DNA of 36,440 bases. It comes from Stentor roeselii (Eukaryota > Ciliophora > Heterotrichea > Heterotrichida > Stentoridae). The notes beneath the pieces were generated by a model that saw only the letters and a list, made by a program, of their open reading frames with translations, was not told the origin of the DNA and searched no databases. Positions within the stretch are counted from its first letter, which is position 1. Every line of letters starts with the position of its first letter. The stretch spans positions 1 through 36,440 of the forward strand of contig RSEH01000360.1 of assembly GCA_006503475.1 (NCBI GenBank), read 5' to 3'. The position numbers and the translations under genes are program-made. This document shows positions 25,086 to 33,274 of the stretch, one piece after another.

Positions 25086-26630
25086 ATGAATTCAAAACAG
25101 TTAACAGTGACAGTCTATCAAAAGACCACGAAACAACTTCCAGTCTCAATAACAGACTGCAAAGAGACTTTCAAAGGAATGAACATATTCAAGATAAACC
25201 TTCAAAAATCCCGAGAGACCCGAATAGAGACCTTCTTAGAAAAAGACACAAGATGGCTTGAATTCGTTTTATACCGTGATAATTACATTGAAAGTCAAAT
25301 AAATCTAGTTTTTAACAACTTCAATCAATGGATGCGTGAATGGATTGAAGCCGAGGCGAAATCTGCTGGAAACAATTATCATCTTCTAGCAAATGGCGAT
25401 GAACTTCTCAATATCTGCCAAATACACCTCTTGGCGGTTATGATGATGAGAAAAGATATCGATTTTAAAAACTTTCTTGAATATGCTAGATATGTTTTTC
25501 AAGCTTATTTAGATAGAAGCTTTGAATTTCAGGTTTTTGTTGGAAAAAGAGACTATTTTCAACAGTATTGCTGGCCGAGTGGACAGGTTGAGATGGAATT
25601 TGAAAGGTTTATTGAGGAATTGAATTTACATTTGTTTATTTTTATTAATATCGATATTGAGAATTCTGATAAAAAGAATAAGACTACTATTAATGATATT
25701 TTTGTTGCTGAGATTAGACATAAATTGGGAATAAGAAATGTGCCATTAGCACAGTTAGAAGAAATATTCTCATCAATTGTCGGATCTTTTGATACTTTCA
25801 GGCGATTCATAAACCGAAACTACTTATACTGGATGATTGAAACTGGACTTGAAAATGAAGGAGTAATCTATAACCAATTAAGTTCCAATCAAAACCATGC
25901 CAAAGAATACGAGATTATAATCTCAAGTGCAAACTTCAAAGAATACGTCGGTAAAAGTTACAGGGTGCATTACTCTGGGATTAAATCATCGCCTCGATAT
26001 ATCGGAGACCATCTCATTACTTTTGGCAAGCAAAGTGCTGAAGAATTCACAAATGATATCTCTTTGCCTAATATGAATGATGTAGACAGTATTTTTGCTG
26101 TTATTTTTATCAATCATAATGGACTTAACTTGATGGATATCTCGAAAAAGTCCACTGTTAAGATTAAAGTCGCTCCTGGGACTTGTAAATTAGTCTCAAA
26201 TGATATGGTTATTGTACTTGCAAAGTCTCATCAGTTTGTTATTCATATTTCTCAAGGAGTTGGGTTTTCTGGAAGTGGACTTACTTTGAAACTTAGTGCT
26301 TTTGATGACTGTAAAACTACCAAGACGATTAATTCTGTTGCTTTCGTTTCAGGGCAAAATTTTACTATTGGAAGTGGACCTGAATGCACATTTAGGATAC
26401 AAGCTAATGATATAAGCCCAGTGCATGCTGTTATTTTCATGCATACAGATGAAAACTTTTATATTTATGACAACAACTCAGAAAATGGAACATTCTATAG
26501 ACTGAAAACGAAGACTCAGATCGAAAAAGAACTTCCATCAGCATTTCACACTCTTTCAATCGATGAAGTATTTCAGGTCAAATTTTTTAATTTCCTCGTT
26601 AAAGACCCTAATGCAACTGGTAATACATAA
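25086..26630 (+). CDS. Tandem-FHA-like family protein C
   Basis: 514 aa, paralogous to A and B over its whole length (DTRWLEFVLYRD, FINRNYLYWMIE, DHLITFGKQSAEEF, KTKTQIEKELPSAF). It has an extra segment of about 13 residues (IENSDKKNKTTI) before the conserved helix IFVAEIRHKLG; that stretch contains no GT, so it is a true insertion, not an unspliced intron. The second FHA-like domain reads FTIGSGPECTFRI, VHAVIF and ENGTFYRL, so NGT is canonical but the GR arginine is missing. An ATG at 25061 lies in another frame; the chosen ATG aligns with the starts of A and B. Confidence 0.85.
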   Translation: MNSKQLTVTVYQKTTKQLPVSITDCKETFKGMNIFKINLQKSRETRIETFLEKDTRWLEFVLYRDNYIESQINLVFNNFNQWMREWIEAEAKSAGNNYHLLANGDELLNICQIHLLAVMMMRKDIDFKNFLEYARYVFQAYLDRSFEFQVFVGKRDYFQQYCWPSGQVEMEFERFIEELNLHLFIFINIDIENSDKKNKTTINDIFVAEIRHKLGIRNVPLAQLEEIFSSIVGSFDTFRRFINRNYLYWMIETGLENEGVIYNQLSSNQNHAKEYEIIISSANFKEYVGKSYRVHYSGIKSSPRYIGDHLITFGKQSAEEFTNDISLPNMNDVDSIFAVIFINHNGLNLMDISKKSTVKIKVAPGTCKLVSNDMVIVLAKSHQFVIHISQGVGFSGSGLTLKLSAFDDCKTTKTINSVAFVSGQNFTIGSGPECTFRIQANDISPVHAVIFMHTDENFYIYDNNSENGTFYRLKTKTQIEKELPSAFHTLSIDEVFQVKFFNFLVKDPNATGNT

Positions 26631-26950
26631 TTCTTAGTTATTAGATGAATTTTCATATAGTTTATTGTAATTTGCATATAAAATCTGAAATTTTTCATCA
26701 ATCTTGTATTTGATAAGTATCCTAATAAGTAGTTTAACTTTAAAATACTGTTCTCTCTTTTCTTGAATATGAACAAGATTATAGTTTGAGAAAGAGATAG
26801 ATATAATAAAACAATGAAAACCATCTTAAAGATCTTTAAAAGGTTAAAAGAAAAACTCATGAAAATTTAAGATACGTGTAAATTTGATGAAAATATAGAA
26901 ATAACCTCTTTTCTAATATTTCTTACTATTGTGTATTTAACTTTCTAATA
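26631..26950. other. 320-bp gene-free interval
   Basis: AT-rich spacer between FHA-family genes C and D. A minus-strand open stretch that reaches into it overlaps gene C and has low-complexity Leu/Ile/Lys composition, so it is judged non-coding. Nothing else is seen. Confidence 0.6.
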
Positions 26951-28378
26951 ATGTCAAATCTTCAATCAGAACTTCTAGAATCCTTGAATTCTGCTCAAGC
27001 CTCTCTAAACTCTCTCGGAATAACCGAAATAAACCTTCCCCAAGCCGAACCTCTAAAAGACCTACTAAAACAATACAAGGAAATCCTTCCTCTATGCCAA
27101 TCTCCTTCAAACTCTCTTCAATCCGATTTGATTTCCTCATTTTCATCATTAAAAATCCTGACAGAAGATTATAATGAATCTCAAAGAAAATTCGCGAACC
27201 CAAATTCTTCACATCAGCCTTTTTTTTCTGATTCTTTAAAACAACTGAAAATTCTAATGATGTCCTTGATTCTAATGCAAAAAGAAGTCAGTTACGAAAA
27301 AACAAAAAATCGTTCATCTAAACTTTTCAATACTTACCAAAACCAAAATCTTGAATTCATGATGATCGAGCTGAAGTCAAATCAATTCTTGAAAACTTTC
27401 AATGATAAGACTGAAATAAATTCAATAAAATCAGTCCTTTTTCTTCATTTTCCTTGTTTTTTTCAAGAAATCAGTGATTTGACTGTGAATGAAATGAAGA
27501 AATGTCTGGGAATTGATGAGAAGATGTCGAGATATAAGATAAGGGAAGTTGTTGATTATGTTTTTGGCACCATTCAAAGACTGAAGTTGTTTCAAAATAG
27601 AAACTCGAAGTACTTAATTATTGAAAAGGCTTTGAATAAAAACAAGGTTAAAGTTGAAGACCTTTTTCAAGACTTTGACAGAAGATTTCAAGGGTTTCAA
27701 CTTCGAGTATTTCCTATTAAATTTTTCATTGATATTAAAGAGGAATGCTTTCTTATTAGTCCTGAAGGAATTCGAAACTCGCCAAGATTTGTCGCTGATA
27801 GAATTGTTACTATTGGGAAAAATGATGAGTACTTCAAAAATGATATCTCACTTCCTGTGGTTTCGAATGATGATGTCCTTGGAGTACAGTATTTTCTTTA
27901 TTTGATGAACTCTCAGATATATTTTGTTGATGTTTCTGAAAAAAATCATGCGAAAATTAGGGTTTCTGTGGAATCTAGAAAAAAACTTGTTAATCAGCAG
28001 ATTATAGAATTCGGAGCGAATCATTATCAAGTTTATGTAAACATTGACAAAAAAAAATTGAAATTCAAAATGATTCCAGAAAATGAAAACAATGAGGCAA
28101 TTACTGGAATAGAGATATACGAGATTAAAGAAGGTATTGAATTTACTGTAGGCAGTTCACCAAATTGCAAATTTTCCATCTCAGACCAATCAAGCGAACC
28201 AATAGAATTCGAAGTAAAGCTATCCGATCAAAACTTCTACCTGACATCCCACAGCGAAAAAGTCTCCCTATTCATAAACCCCAAATCACCTAATCCCCAC
28301 TCAACCCCAAGCCATCTTCTAAACCCAAACGATTTACTATTCCTATCCAATTTCGGTTTGATATTAACCCATAAATAA
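26951..28378 (+). CDS. Divergent tandem-FHA-like family protein D
   Basis: 475 aa. It is clearly related to A-C but much more diverged. Shared elements include the helix FGTIQRLKLFQNRNSKYLIIEKAL (for FINRNYLYSLIE..L), GIRNSPRFVADRIVTIGKNDEYFKNDISLP (for GIPSSPRFIEDHLITFGKDS..FTNDISLP), and FTVGSSPNCKFSIS in the second FHA-like domain. The second domain has lost the conserved His and the NGT turn, so it is further degraded than in A-C. The first 130 residues are Leu/Ser-rich helices with little similarity to A-C. The TAA stop overlaps the ATG of the next gene by one base (TAATG). It lacks the AAAATATAG element seen before A-C. Confidence 0.8.
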   Translation: MSNLQSELLESLNSAQASLNSLGITEINLPQAEPLKDLLKQYKEILPLCQSPSNSLQSDLISSFSSLKILTEDYNESQRKFANPNSSHQPFFSDSLKQLKILMMSLILMQKEVSYEKTKNRSSKLFNTYQNQNLEFMMIELKSNQFLKTFNDKTEINSIKSVLFLHFPCFFQEISDLTVNEMKKCLGIDEKMSRYKIREVVDYVFGTIQRLKLFQNRNSKYLIIEKALNKNKVKVEDLFQDFDRRFQGFQLRVFPIKFFIDIKEECFLISPEGIRNSPRFVADRIVTIGKNDEYFKNDISLPVVSNDDVLGVQYFLYLMNSQIYFVDVSEKNHAKIRVSVESRKKLVNQQIIEFGANHYQVYVNIDKKKLKFKMIPENENNEAITGIEIYEIKEGIEFTVGSSPNCKFSISDQSSEPIEFEVKLSDQNFYLTSHSEKVSLFINPKSPNPHSTPSHLLNPNDLLFLSNFGLILTHK

Positions 28379-28719
28379 TGAAAAGCGATTCCTACCAATT
28401 CGCGAAAATGCTAAAAAACCTGAACTCAAAAGTAAACAAAAGGTCAAGTTACCTGCACAACTCGACCTTCAAATACAACCAAGGCACATTCCACCACGGT
28501 TTAGTAATAAACAATTTAAAAAACGAGCCATGTCTTCAAACTCCCCGTTCTTTCATTCCCGTGGACTTGAAATTCAAGCCACGAGTCTGGCGGCCTAATT
28601 TTTCAACTCCCAAGTCGATCGACATCTCATTAAGAGCATCTCTTGTAAGGTTCCACCCGAAGGAGTCGAAACCCGGGACAAGAAACAAGTCTTTCCAGAC
28701 TTGCCGACTGAAATATTAA
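28378..28719 (+). CDS. Small basic unknown protein, 113 aa
   Basis: The ATG shares its A with the TAA of FHA gene D (TAATG). The protein is rich in Lys, Arg, Ser and Asn, begins MKSDSYQFAKML, and contains FKPRVWRPNFSTPKSID and LVRFHPKESKPGTRNKS. It has no recognised domain, signal or membrane helix. C-ending codons are common, as in the end of gene D. It stops 7 bp before the convergent copine-like gene. It could be made by reinitiation on the gene D mRNA or from its own transcript. The absence of a usual length or homologue makes it less sure than its neighbours. Confidence 0.55.
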   Translation: MKSDSYQFAKMLKNLNSKVNKRSSYLHNSTFKYNQGTFHHGLVINNLKNEPCLQTPRSFIPVDLKFKPRVWRPNFSTPKSIDISLRASLVRFHPKESKPGTRNKSFQTCRLKY

Positions 28720-28726
28720 GATTAAA

Positions 28727-29902
28727 CTAAATGTAACTAGCAAGATCTATATTCAGCTGGTTAAACTGCTTTATCAGGTCTTCCTCAATATTTTCATTAA
28801 ATTTCAGAATTTTAACACCCTGACAACTTTCAAGATTTGGCAAAGCGATTCCTGACTTGCAAATGAAATAAATCAAAACTTGCTCTTTTTCTGATTTTCG
28901 TAAAAAGTAAGAAATTGTTTTTGGGTCGAATAGGTCTCGAAAGGCTAGAATGAAGAGAAGTGTTAGACTGTCTTGTTGTGAATCGCGGAAGAAGAGGTTT
29001 AAAGCTGGACCTATAATGCTCGGGCCGAGATTTTTACGTTTTAGGAAAGAATCGTTTAGGACTTCGGAAGGTGAGCAATTTGAACCGATTGACCAGGTAA
29101 ATTTTTCTGCTGAGGAGTATCCGTAAAATAAAGTGTTTTCAGTTGGCATGCTTTTAGTTAAAACATTTAAAATCCGGGGATAAGTTGAGTAGTCAAAATG
29201 ACAAGGTAATATAAAAGTAGCTTTTAAGTTTGAACCATTTAAAAATCTTTCTGCGAAACTTGTAGTATATCTCGCTTCTAGAAAAAGTGTTCCTGATTTA
29301 GGGTCGCCTTTTTTCTTGGTATTGTGAATTCGTTTCTCGATATTTCCAGATAAGATTTCTTTTCTTCCCATTTCACAAATTCCAATAAAATCGTCGGTTC
29401 CAGGGTCTTTATCCCAGACATGGAAAGAGACAATATCTTTATCTTTAATGATATCGTCATCAAGTTCGAAAGTATTCCAAATAGGGTTCAAGTTATCCAT
29501 AATGACTTCAGAACGATAAACTTCTTTCTTCCCGACAAACATCACAAAATAAGGGTCACTTAAACTCATTAGGTCTTTATTGTCTAAATCTTTACCCCGA
29601 AGTGAAAAAGATAACCTTGACTTTACAGTTGGAATCAAAGAGAAATGAAACATGCCCTGAGAAGTTTCGAATTCACGAACTGGACATTTATTGAATGAAA
29701 AAATTGAAATCGGGATTGTAGTAGAATTCAATTTTATGCTCAAACCGTTGTTGAAGATGAATAGATAGACTTCAAAGGATGCTGGAATGTTTGGAATCAG
29801 TTGGAGGTTGTGGATTATTTTTCCTTGGTGGATCAACTCGAATTTCGCATCTTTTGGAAAAGTTTTCAATGTGATTTGGATTGAAAACTTGTATTTTTGC
29901 AT
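28727..29902 (-). CDS. Copine-like protein with degenerate vWA domain
   Basis: 391 aa. Residues 1-90 form a weak beta-sandwich (first C2-like). About 90-215 is a clear C2 domain (LSFSLRGKDLDNKDLMSLSDPYFVMFVGK, then NLNPIWNTFELDDD and SFHVWDKDPGTDDFIG) with the aspartates for Ca2+ binding. The order matches copine C2A-C2B-vWA. The last 170 residues align with the copine vWA fold (FYGYSSAEKFTW, LGPSIIGPALN, LLFILAFRDLFD). The metal-site DxSxS near the start of the vWA is not evident (FILPCHFDYSTY), and the usual AxGFG/GK block is changed. It probably binds membranes in a Ca2+-dependent way, with an inactive vWA metal site. Confidence 0.8.
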   Translation of the reverse strand: MQKYKFSIQITLKTFPKDAKFELIHQGKIIHNLQLIPNIPASFEVYLFIFNNGLSIKLNSTTIPISIFSFNKCPVREFETSQGMFHFSLIPTVKSRLSFSLRGKDLDNKDLMSLSDPYFVMFVGKKEVYRSEVIMDNLNPIWNTFELDDDIIKDKDIVSFHVWDKDPGTDDFIGICEMGRKEILSGNIEKRIHNTKKKGDPKSGTLFLEARYTTSFAERFLNGSNLKATFILPCHFDYSTYPRILNVLTKSMPTENTLFYGYSSAEKFTWSIGSNCSPSEVLNDSFLKRKNLGPSIIGPALNLFFRDSQQDSLTLLFILAFRDLFDPKTISYFLRKSEKEQVLIYFICKSGIALPNLESCQGVKILKFNENIEEDLIKQFNQLNIDLASYI

Positions 29903-30345
29903 TTATCTTGGGTTTTTAGATTATAAGATATTTGATTGAATTAGAAAAAGGAATTTTGATTGGTTTTAGTTGGATTATTGAAGAGAAGGTTTAGTAAGTT
30001 ATATTATAATAACACAAGAAAAACTCTATAAAAAAAGCCAAGCAGAAAATTCCTGGTTCTTGAGAAAATGAGCAATTTCGACTATCTGGTTCTAACTTAA
30101 AAATTAAAGTATTATCACTAAGTGTTGAGAGCCATGGCCAGCTTGATAAGCGATCACCAACCTTTTTAAAAATATAAAAACCATTAAGCTAATCTTCCAC
30201 AACTTAAATCCTTAAACTCTATAATTTCCTCAGATATTCCAATACTCTCAAATTCATATACTTACTCGTACCTAATAAAATTCTTAACGATCATCATACC
30301 CTACTTAAACTTGCAATATCCGAACTATCTCCATCCTCTCAATAC
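29903..30345. other. 443-bp interval between copine-like and cNMP-binding genes
   Basis: It contains no protein gene. The central part (30027-30167) has the layout of a short Pol III transcription unit and is listed separately. The remainder is AT-rich and poor in G on the plus strand. Confidence 0.55.
30027..30167 (+). ncRNA. Candidate Pol III-type small RNA unit (TATA to T5)
   Basis: A strong TATA-like box (tataaaaaaa, 30027) is followed about 30 nt downstream by a segment of roughly 110 nt ending in TTTTT (30163-30167). That layout is typical of U6-type Pol III genes. The last 50 nt are unusually GC-rich for an intergenic region here and contain a palindrome (gccatggc). I do not recognise the RNA: it lacks the U6, 5S, tRNA or telomerase-template sequences I know. 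The start site is a guess. The pattern could be chance. Confidence 0.3.
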
Positions 30346-31671
30346 TCAATATTTGACCGACATTTTAATCGAACTCAAACAACGAGTTTTTTTTCTCAAG
30401 CCTTTCTCAAGATCAGTCTCCCTTCCCCCCCAGTCCTTGAAATTCAATTCAAGTGCATCATGAAAAAGGTCGACTTTCCTCTGTTTCTCTACAATCATCT
30501 TGACAACCTGATCCTTCATAGCTCCTTCAGTAGGCACCCTAGGTCCAAATCTAACCAATGCAATTTCTTCATCTTTCTTAAAAAGTTCATCACAGTCAAT
30601 TTTATTCAAAACAAGTACAGTGCTTAAAACTTCAGATATTGCACGAGTTTTTCTCAAGCCATTAGAAAAAACTTCAAGTCCAAAAATATCTCCTTCTTTT
30701 AAAGACTTTACCAAAAATTCATTCTTTTTTCTTACTTTTCTAGTTTTCCAGTCATTCAAGCCAATCGGCCATTTATTAACTTGAGTGACTTGAACCGTCT
30801 TCTGAATAAGAATTTTTCCAGTTTTTACAATAAAAAGATTACTCGATTCAGAATTTTCCTCATAAATGACTTGATTAGCTGAAAAATGTGAAGTCACTAA
30901 AAAACTTACAAAATTTTCCAGTCTTGCAGAAGACCAGTGTGTAAAAATTGGAATTTTTTTCAATAAAGTTCGACTTTCAAGTCTTTCCTGCCGTTTAAAG
31001 TGCATAGTTTTGTAGAGATAGTAAGTTTTTTTCAGCATTAAAGCAATGACGACTGATTCAGCAACAACGTCAGCGTTTCGAGGGTGGTCATTGTCCAAGG
31101 CAGTCTCGCCGACGACTTCTGAAGCTGCCCGTGTTGCGACTTTTTTGCCGTTAATTAAAATTCCAGCAGTTCCACTGTAAATAATAAACAAACAGTCAGC
31201 TTCAGAGCCTCTTTTAATGAAAATTTCACCTTCTCTATAAACCTTCGTAGTTAAAAAGTCACAAATTTCACTTACCAGGTTTTTCGGCATCTTATTAAAG
31301 AAAGGAATTGAAAAAACCCAATGAAACAAGGCTTTTTTTTCCTCTGTTGACCGAAAAGAATGATGTTGAAGGCAGATTTGGTCGATATTTTTAGAGTTTT
31401 CAGTCATTTCTTGAAGAAAAGTAGAAAAATCTTCACGATTCATCAACCAGTCCGGGATATAAGCTTTTAAAGACTTTGGATCAGTTGTCTTCGGCGCAGG
31501 TGAATTTGAAAGTTTCAGTCGTTCTGGGGTTAAAGCCTTACGAGTTGAAAGTGTTGGAAGAGTAGGGGACTTTCGCCCTGGTCTTAAAGGAGAAGGCTTC
31601 GGGGTCTGAAAGCGTGGCATCGACTTTGCAGAAGTCAAAGAAGTTTCAGTCTTTCCTGGAGAAAATTCCAT
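30346..31671 (-). CDS. Soluble protein with two cyclic-nucleotide-binding domains
   Basis: 441 aa. Residues 1-75 are Pro/Ser/Thr/Lys-rich and disordered. The first cNMP-binding domain (about 117-222) has VYREGEIFIKRGSEADCLFIIYSG and a near-canonical phosphate cassette GETALDNDHPRNADV (188-202) with Glu189, Arg198 and Ala200. The second (about 238-365) has FSANQVIYEENSESSNLFIVKTGK. Its cassette is disrupted (GDIFGLEVFSNGLRKTRAIS) and a basic insert lies at 300-320. The tandem arrangement resembles PKA regulatory subunits, but no pseudosubstrate or docking helix is evident, so it may be a stand-alone cAMP/cGMP sensor. Confidence 0.85.
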   Translation of the reverse strand: MEFSPGKTETSLTSAKSMPRFQTPKPSPLRPGRKSPTLPTLSTRKALTPERLKLSNSPAPKTTDPKSLKAYIPDWLMNREDFSTFLQEMTENSKNIDQICLQHHSFRSTEEKKALFHWVFSIPFFNKMPKNLVSEICDFLTTKVYREGEIFIKRGSEADCLFIIYSGTAGILINGKKVATRAASEVVGETALDNDHPRNADVVAESVVIALMLKKTYYLYKTMHFKRQERLESRTLLKKIPIFTHWSSARLENFVSFLVTSHFSANQVIYEENSESSNLFIVKTGKILIQKTVQVTQVNKWPIGLNDWKTRKVRKKNEFLVKSLKEGDIFGLEVFSNGLRKTRAISEVLSTVLVLNKIDCDELFKKDEEIALVRFGPRVPTEGAMKDQVVKMIVEKQRKVDLFHDALELNFKDWGGRETDLEKGLRKKTRCLSSIKMSVKY

Positions 31672-31767
31672 TTATTACTCAATCCAGTTTAAATGAGAAT
31701 TTTCAAGTTTCGCTTTATTTTTCTTCTCCTTATCAAAGAATTTTGATTAACAGGAGAATATATCAAA
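31672..31767. promoter_or_regulatory. 96-bp divergent intergenic region
   Basis: It lies between the starts of the cNMP-binding (-) and TBC (+) genes. It is AT-rich, with a pyrimidine run on the plus strand. No certain box is seen. Confidence 0.35.
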
Positions 31768-33267
31768 ATGTCTGAAGAACTTGTACCACCCGACTTTCTT
31801 TTATCAGCTACTCAATTCGAACATGCCTTCATGTCTGGCATTCCGACAGACCTGGCAGATTTGGCTATCGATGGCAAGTTGACTTCTTTGAAAAATAGGT
31901 TCACGGCTTGGAGGATTTTCTTGGGAATACTTCCTAGCTCTGGATCTTTGGAGGTCTGGATGTCGCGGCTGGGTGAACTTAGGTTAAAGTACCAGGAAAT
32001 CACCGAATCTCAGAGAGTACTGCCCACATAGAAAGTAAAAATCGACCACCTCGACCCACTTCTCTTCAACCCCTTATCTCAAGTTTCAGACGTACTCTAA
32101 ACATAGAACCCCTGGAACAACTTCCACGTAGACAACGAGTTAAAGCAGAAAATCCGTTTAGACGTAGAAAGAACATTTCAAGAGCGTCCATTATTTTTAC
32201 TCCAAGAGATCCAAGAGATGATGATAAGCATTCTTTTCACCTGGTCGAAATTGAACAGTGAAATTTCCTACAAACAAGGAATGAACGAACTTTTAGGAAT
32301 TTTGATTTTCGTCGGCTACGCCGACGTCGCCCGTGATTTGCACCTCGTCCGACGTGAAACACGAGAACTTTTAACAGTACTCAACTCGAGAGAACACCTA
32401 GAAGCTGACGTTTATTGGTGCTTCGCACGTGTAATGGACTTAGGCATCAGTGAACTCTTCAATCCAGTCGTTTCTCATCAGTCCAGAACCAAGAAAAAAC
32501 CTGACCTTTTCACATGGGACGCTGAAAAATCACATAACGACCTGGTCAATCAAGATAAAAGCCAAGAGCAAAACGTTTCATCTATTCTTAGAAGATGTCA
32601 TAAAGTCCATCATCAACTTCTTCAAAGTATCGACAAGGAACTTTTCAACTACATTGAAAATAAAAAAACCGAACCACAGATGTACCTTCAAAGATGGATT
32701 CGTTGTATGTTAAGTCGTGAGTTTAACTTGGCTGATACTTTAATGCTTTGGGATGCTATTTTCGCTAAGTATTTCTTGGAACCTGAAAAAGAACTGGCAC
32801 TTTTAGATTATTTATGTGTTGCGATGATTGTTTTTGTCAGGGCTTTTTGTAAGAAATAAATAGTGCTACAAGCTGACCAGTCAGGGATTTTAAGAAGACT
32901 TTTGAAGTTTCCTCCTGTTGAAGATGTGCATATTTTGGTTAACATGGCAGTCAAGTATATGTCTCGAGGAGTTCAGACGTTTAAACCTATCACTCGACCT
33001 GAAGTTGTTGCAACACCTTTCGCTGCATCGAAGAAGATTATTAGTGAAAAAGTTTGTTTTTCTACGAATCACTCTGGAAAACCTGCAATTATTGCCTTGG
33101 CTGATGAAGCTATTCAATTGGTTAATGAAATCATTTCTGAGTAGAAAATATTTAGAAGGAATTGGGATAAGGTCAAAGGGGGAAAAGTTGTTGAGACTGT
33201 TGGAAAACTTAAAAATTTGTTGGAAAAAGATGGAAGTTCTAGTTTGGACCCTTTACGTAGGTTTTAG
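31768..33267 (+). CDS. TBC-domain Rab GTPase-activating protein, TBC1D5-like (four 15-nt introns)
   Basis: CDS join(31768..32016,32032..32091,32107..32848,32864..33140,33156..33267), 479 aa. Unspliced, the frame has in-frame TAG/TAA codons, each inside a 15-nt GT...AG intron. The joined protein reads through TBC1D5-like blocks: FTAWRIFLGILP, LLFNPLSQVSD-NPWNNF, DNELKQKIRLDVERTF and ISYKQGMNELL. Both catalytic fingers are present: Arg125 in IxxDxxR (119-125) and Gln160 in YxQG (158-161). TBC proteins speed GTP hydrolysis by Rabs; TBC1D5 acts on Rab7 with retromer. Further blocks are QMYLQRWIRCMLSREF and LLKFPPVEDVHILV. It ends 7 bp before the convergent zinc-finger gene. Confidence 0.92.
32017..32031 (+). 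other. 15-nt intron 1 of the TBC gene
   Basis: GTACTGCCCACATAG, phase 0, with A at position 10. It contains the in-frame TAG. Confidence 0.9.
32092..32106 (+). other. 15-nt intron 2 of the TBC gene
   Basis: GTACTCTAAACATAG, phase 0. It contains both an in-frame TAA and TAG. Removal joins PLSQVSD to NPWNNF, as in TBC1D5 proteins. Confidence 0.92.
32849..32863 (+). other. 15-nt intron 3 of the TBC gene
   Basis: GTAAGAAATAAATAG, splitting a codon after its first base. Removal gives RAFLLQAD in place of a TAA stop. Confidence 0.9.
33141..33155 (+). other. 15-nt intron 4 of the TBC gene
   Basis: GTAGAAAATATTTAG, splitting a codon after its second base. Removal extends the frame by 37 codons (ISERNWDKVKGG...) to a TAG at 33265. 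No family homology checks the extension, so it is slightly less certain. Confidence 0.75.
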
Positions 33268-33274
33268 ATTGGAA

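Noticed and set aside
25061-25261. 66-codon ORF starting just before FHA gene C
   Set aside because: Out of frame with the conserved family start at 25086, with a Lys/Asn/Asp-rich shadow composition.
26573-26860. 95-codon minus-strand ORF after FHA gene C
   Set aside because: Overlaps the end of gene C and is low-complexity Leu/Ile/Lys typical of AT-rich spacer.
32029-32863. In-frame TAA/TAG codons in the TBC gene read as Gln (ciliate code) or as a pseudogene
   Set aside because: Every stop lies in a 15-nt GT...AG segment whose removal keeps frame and homology, and many other genes in the window end at TAA or TAG.
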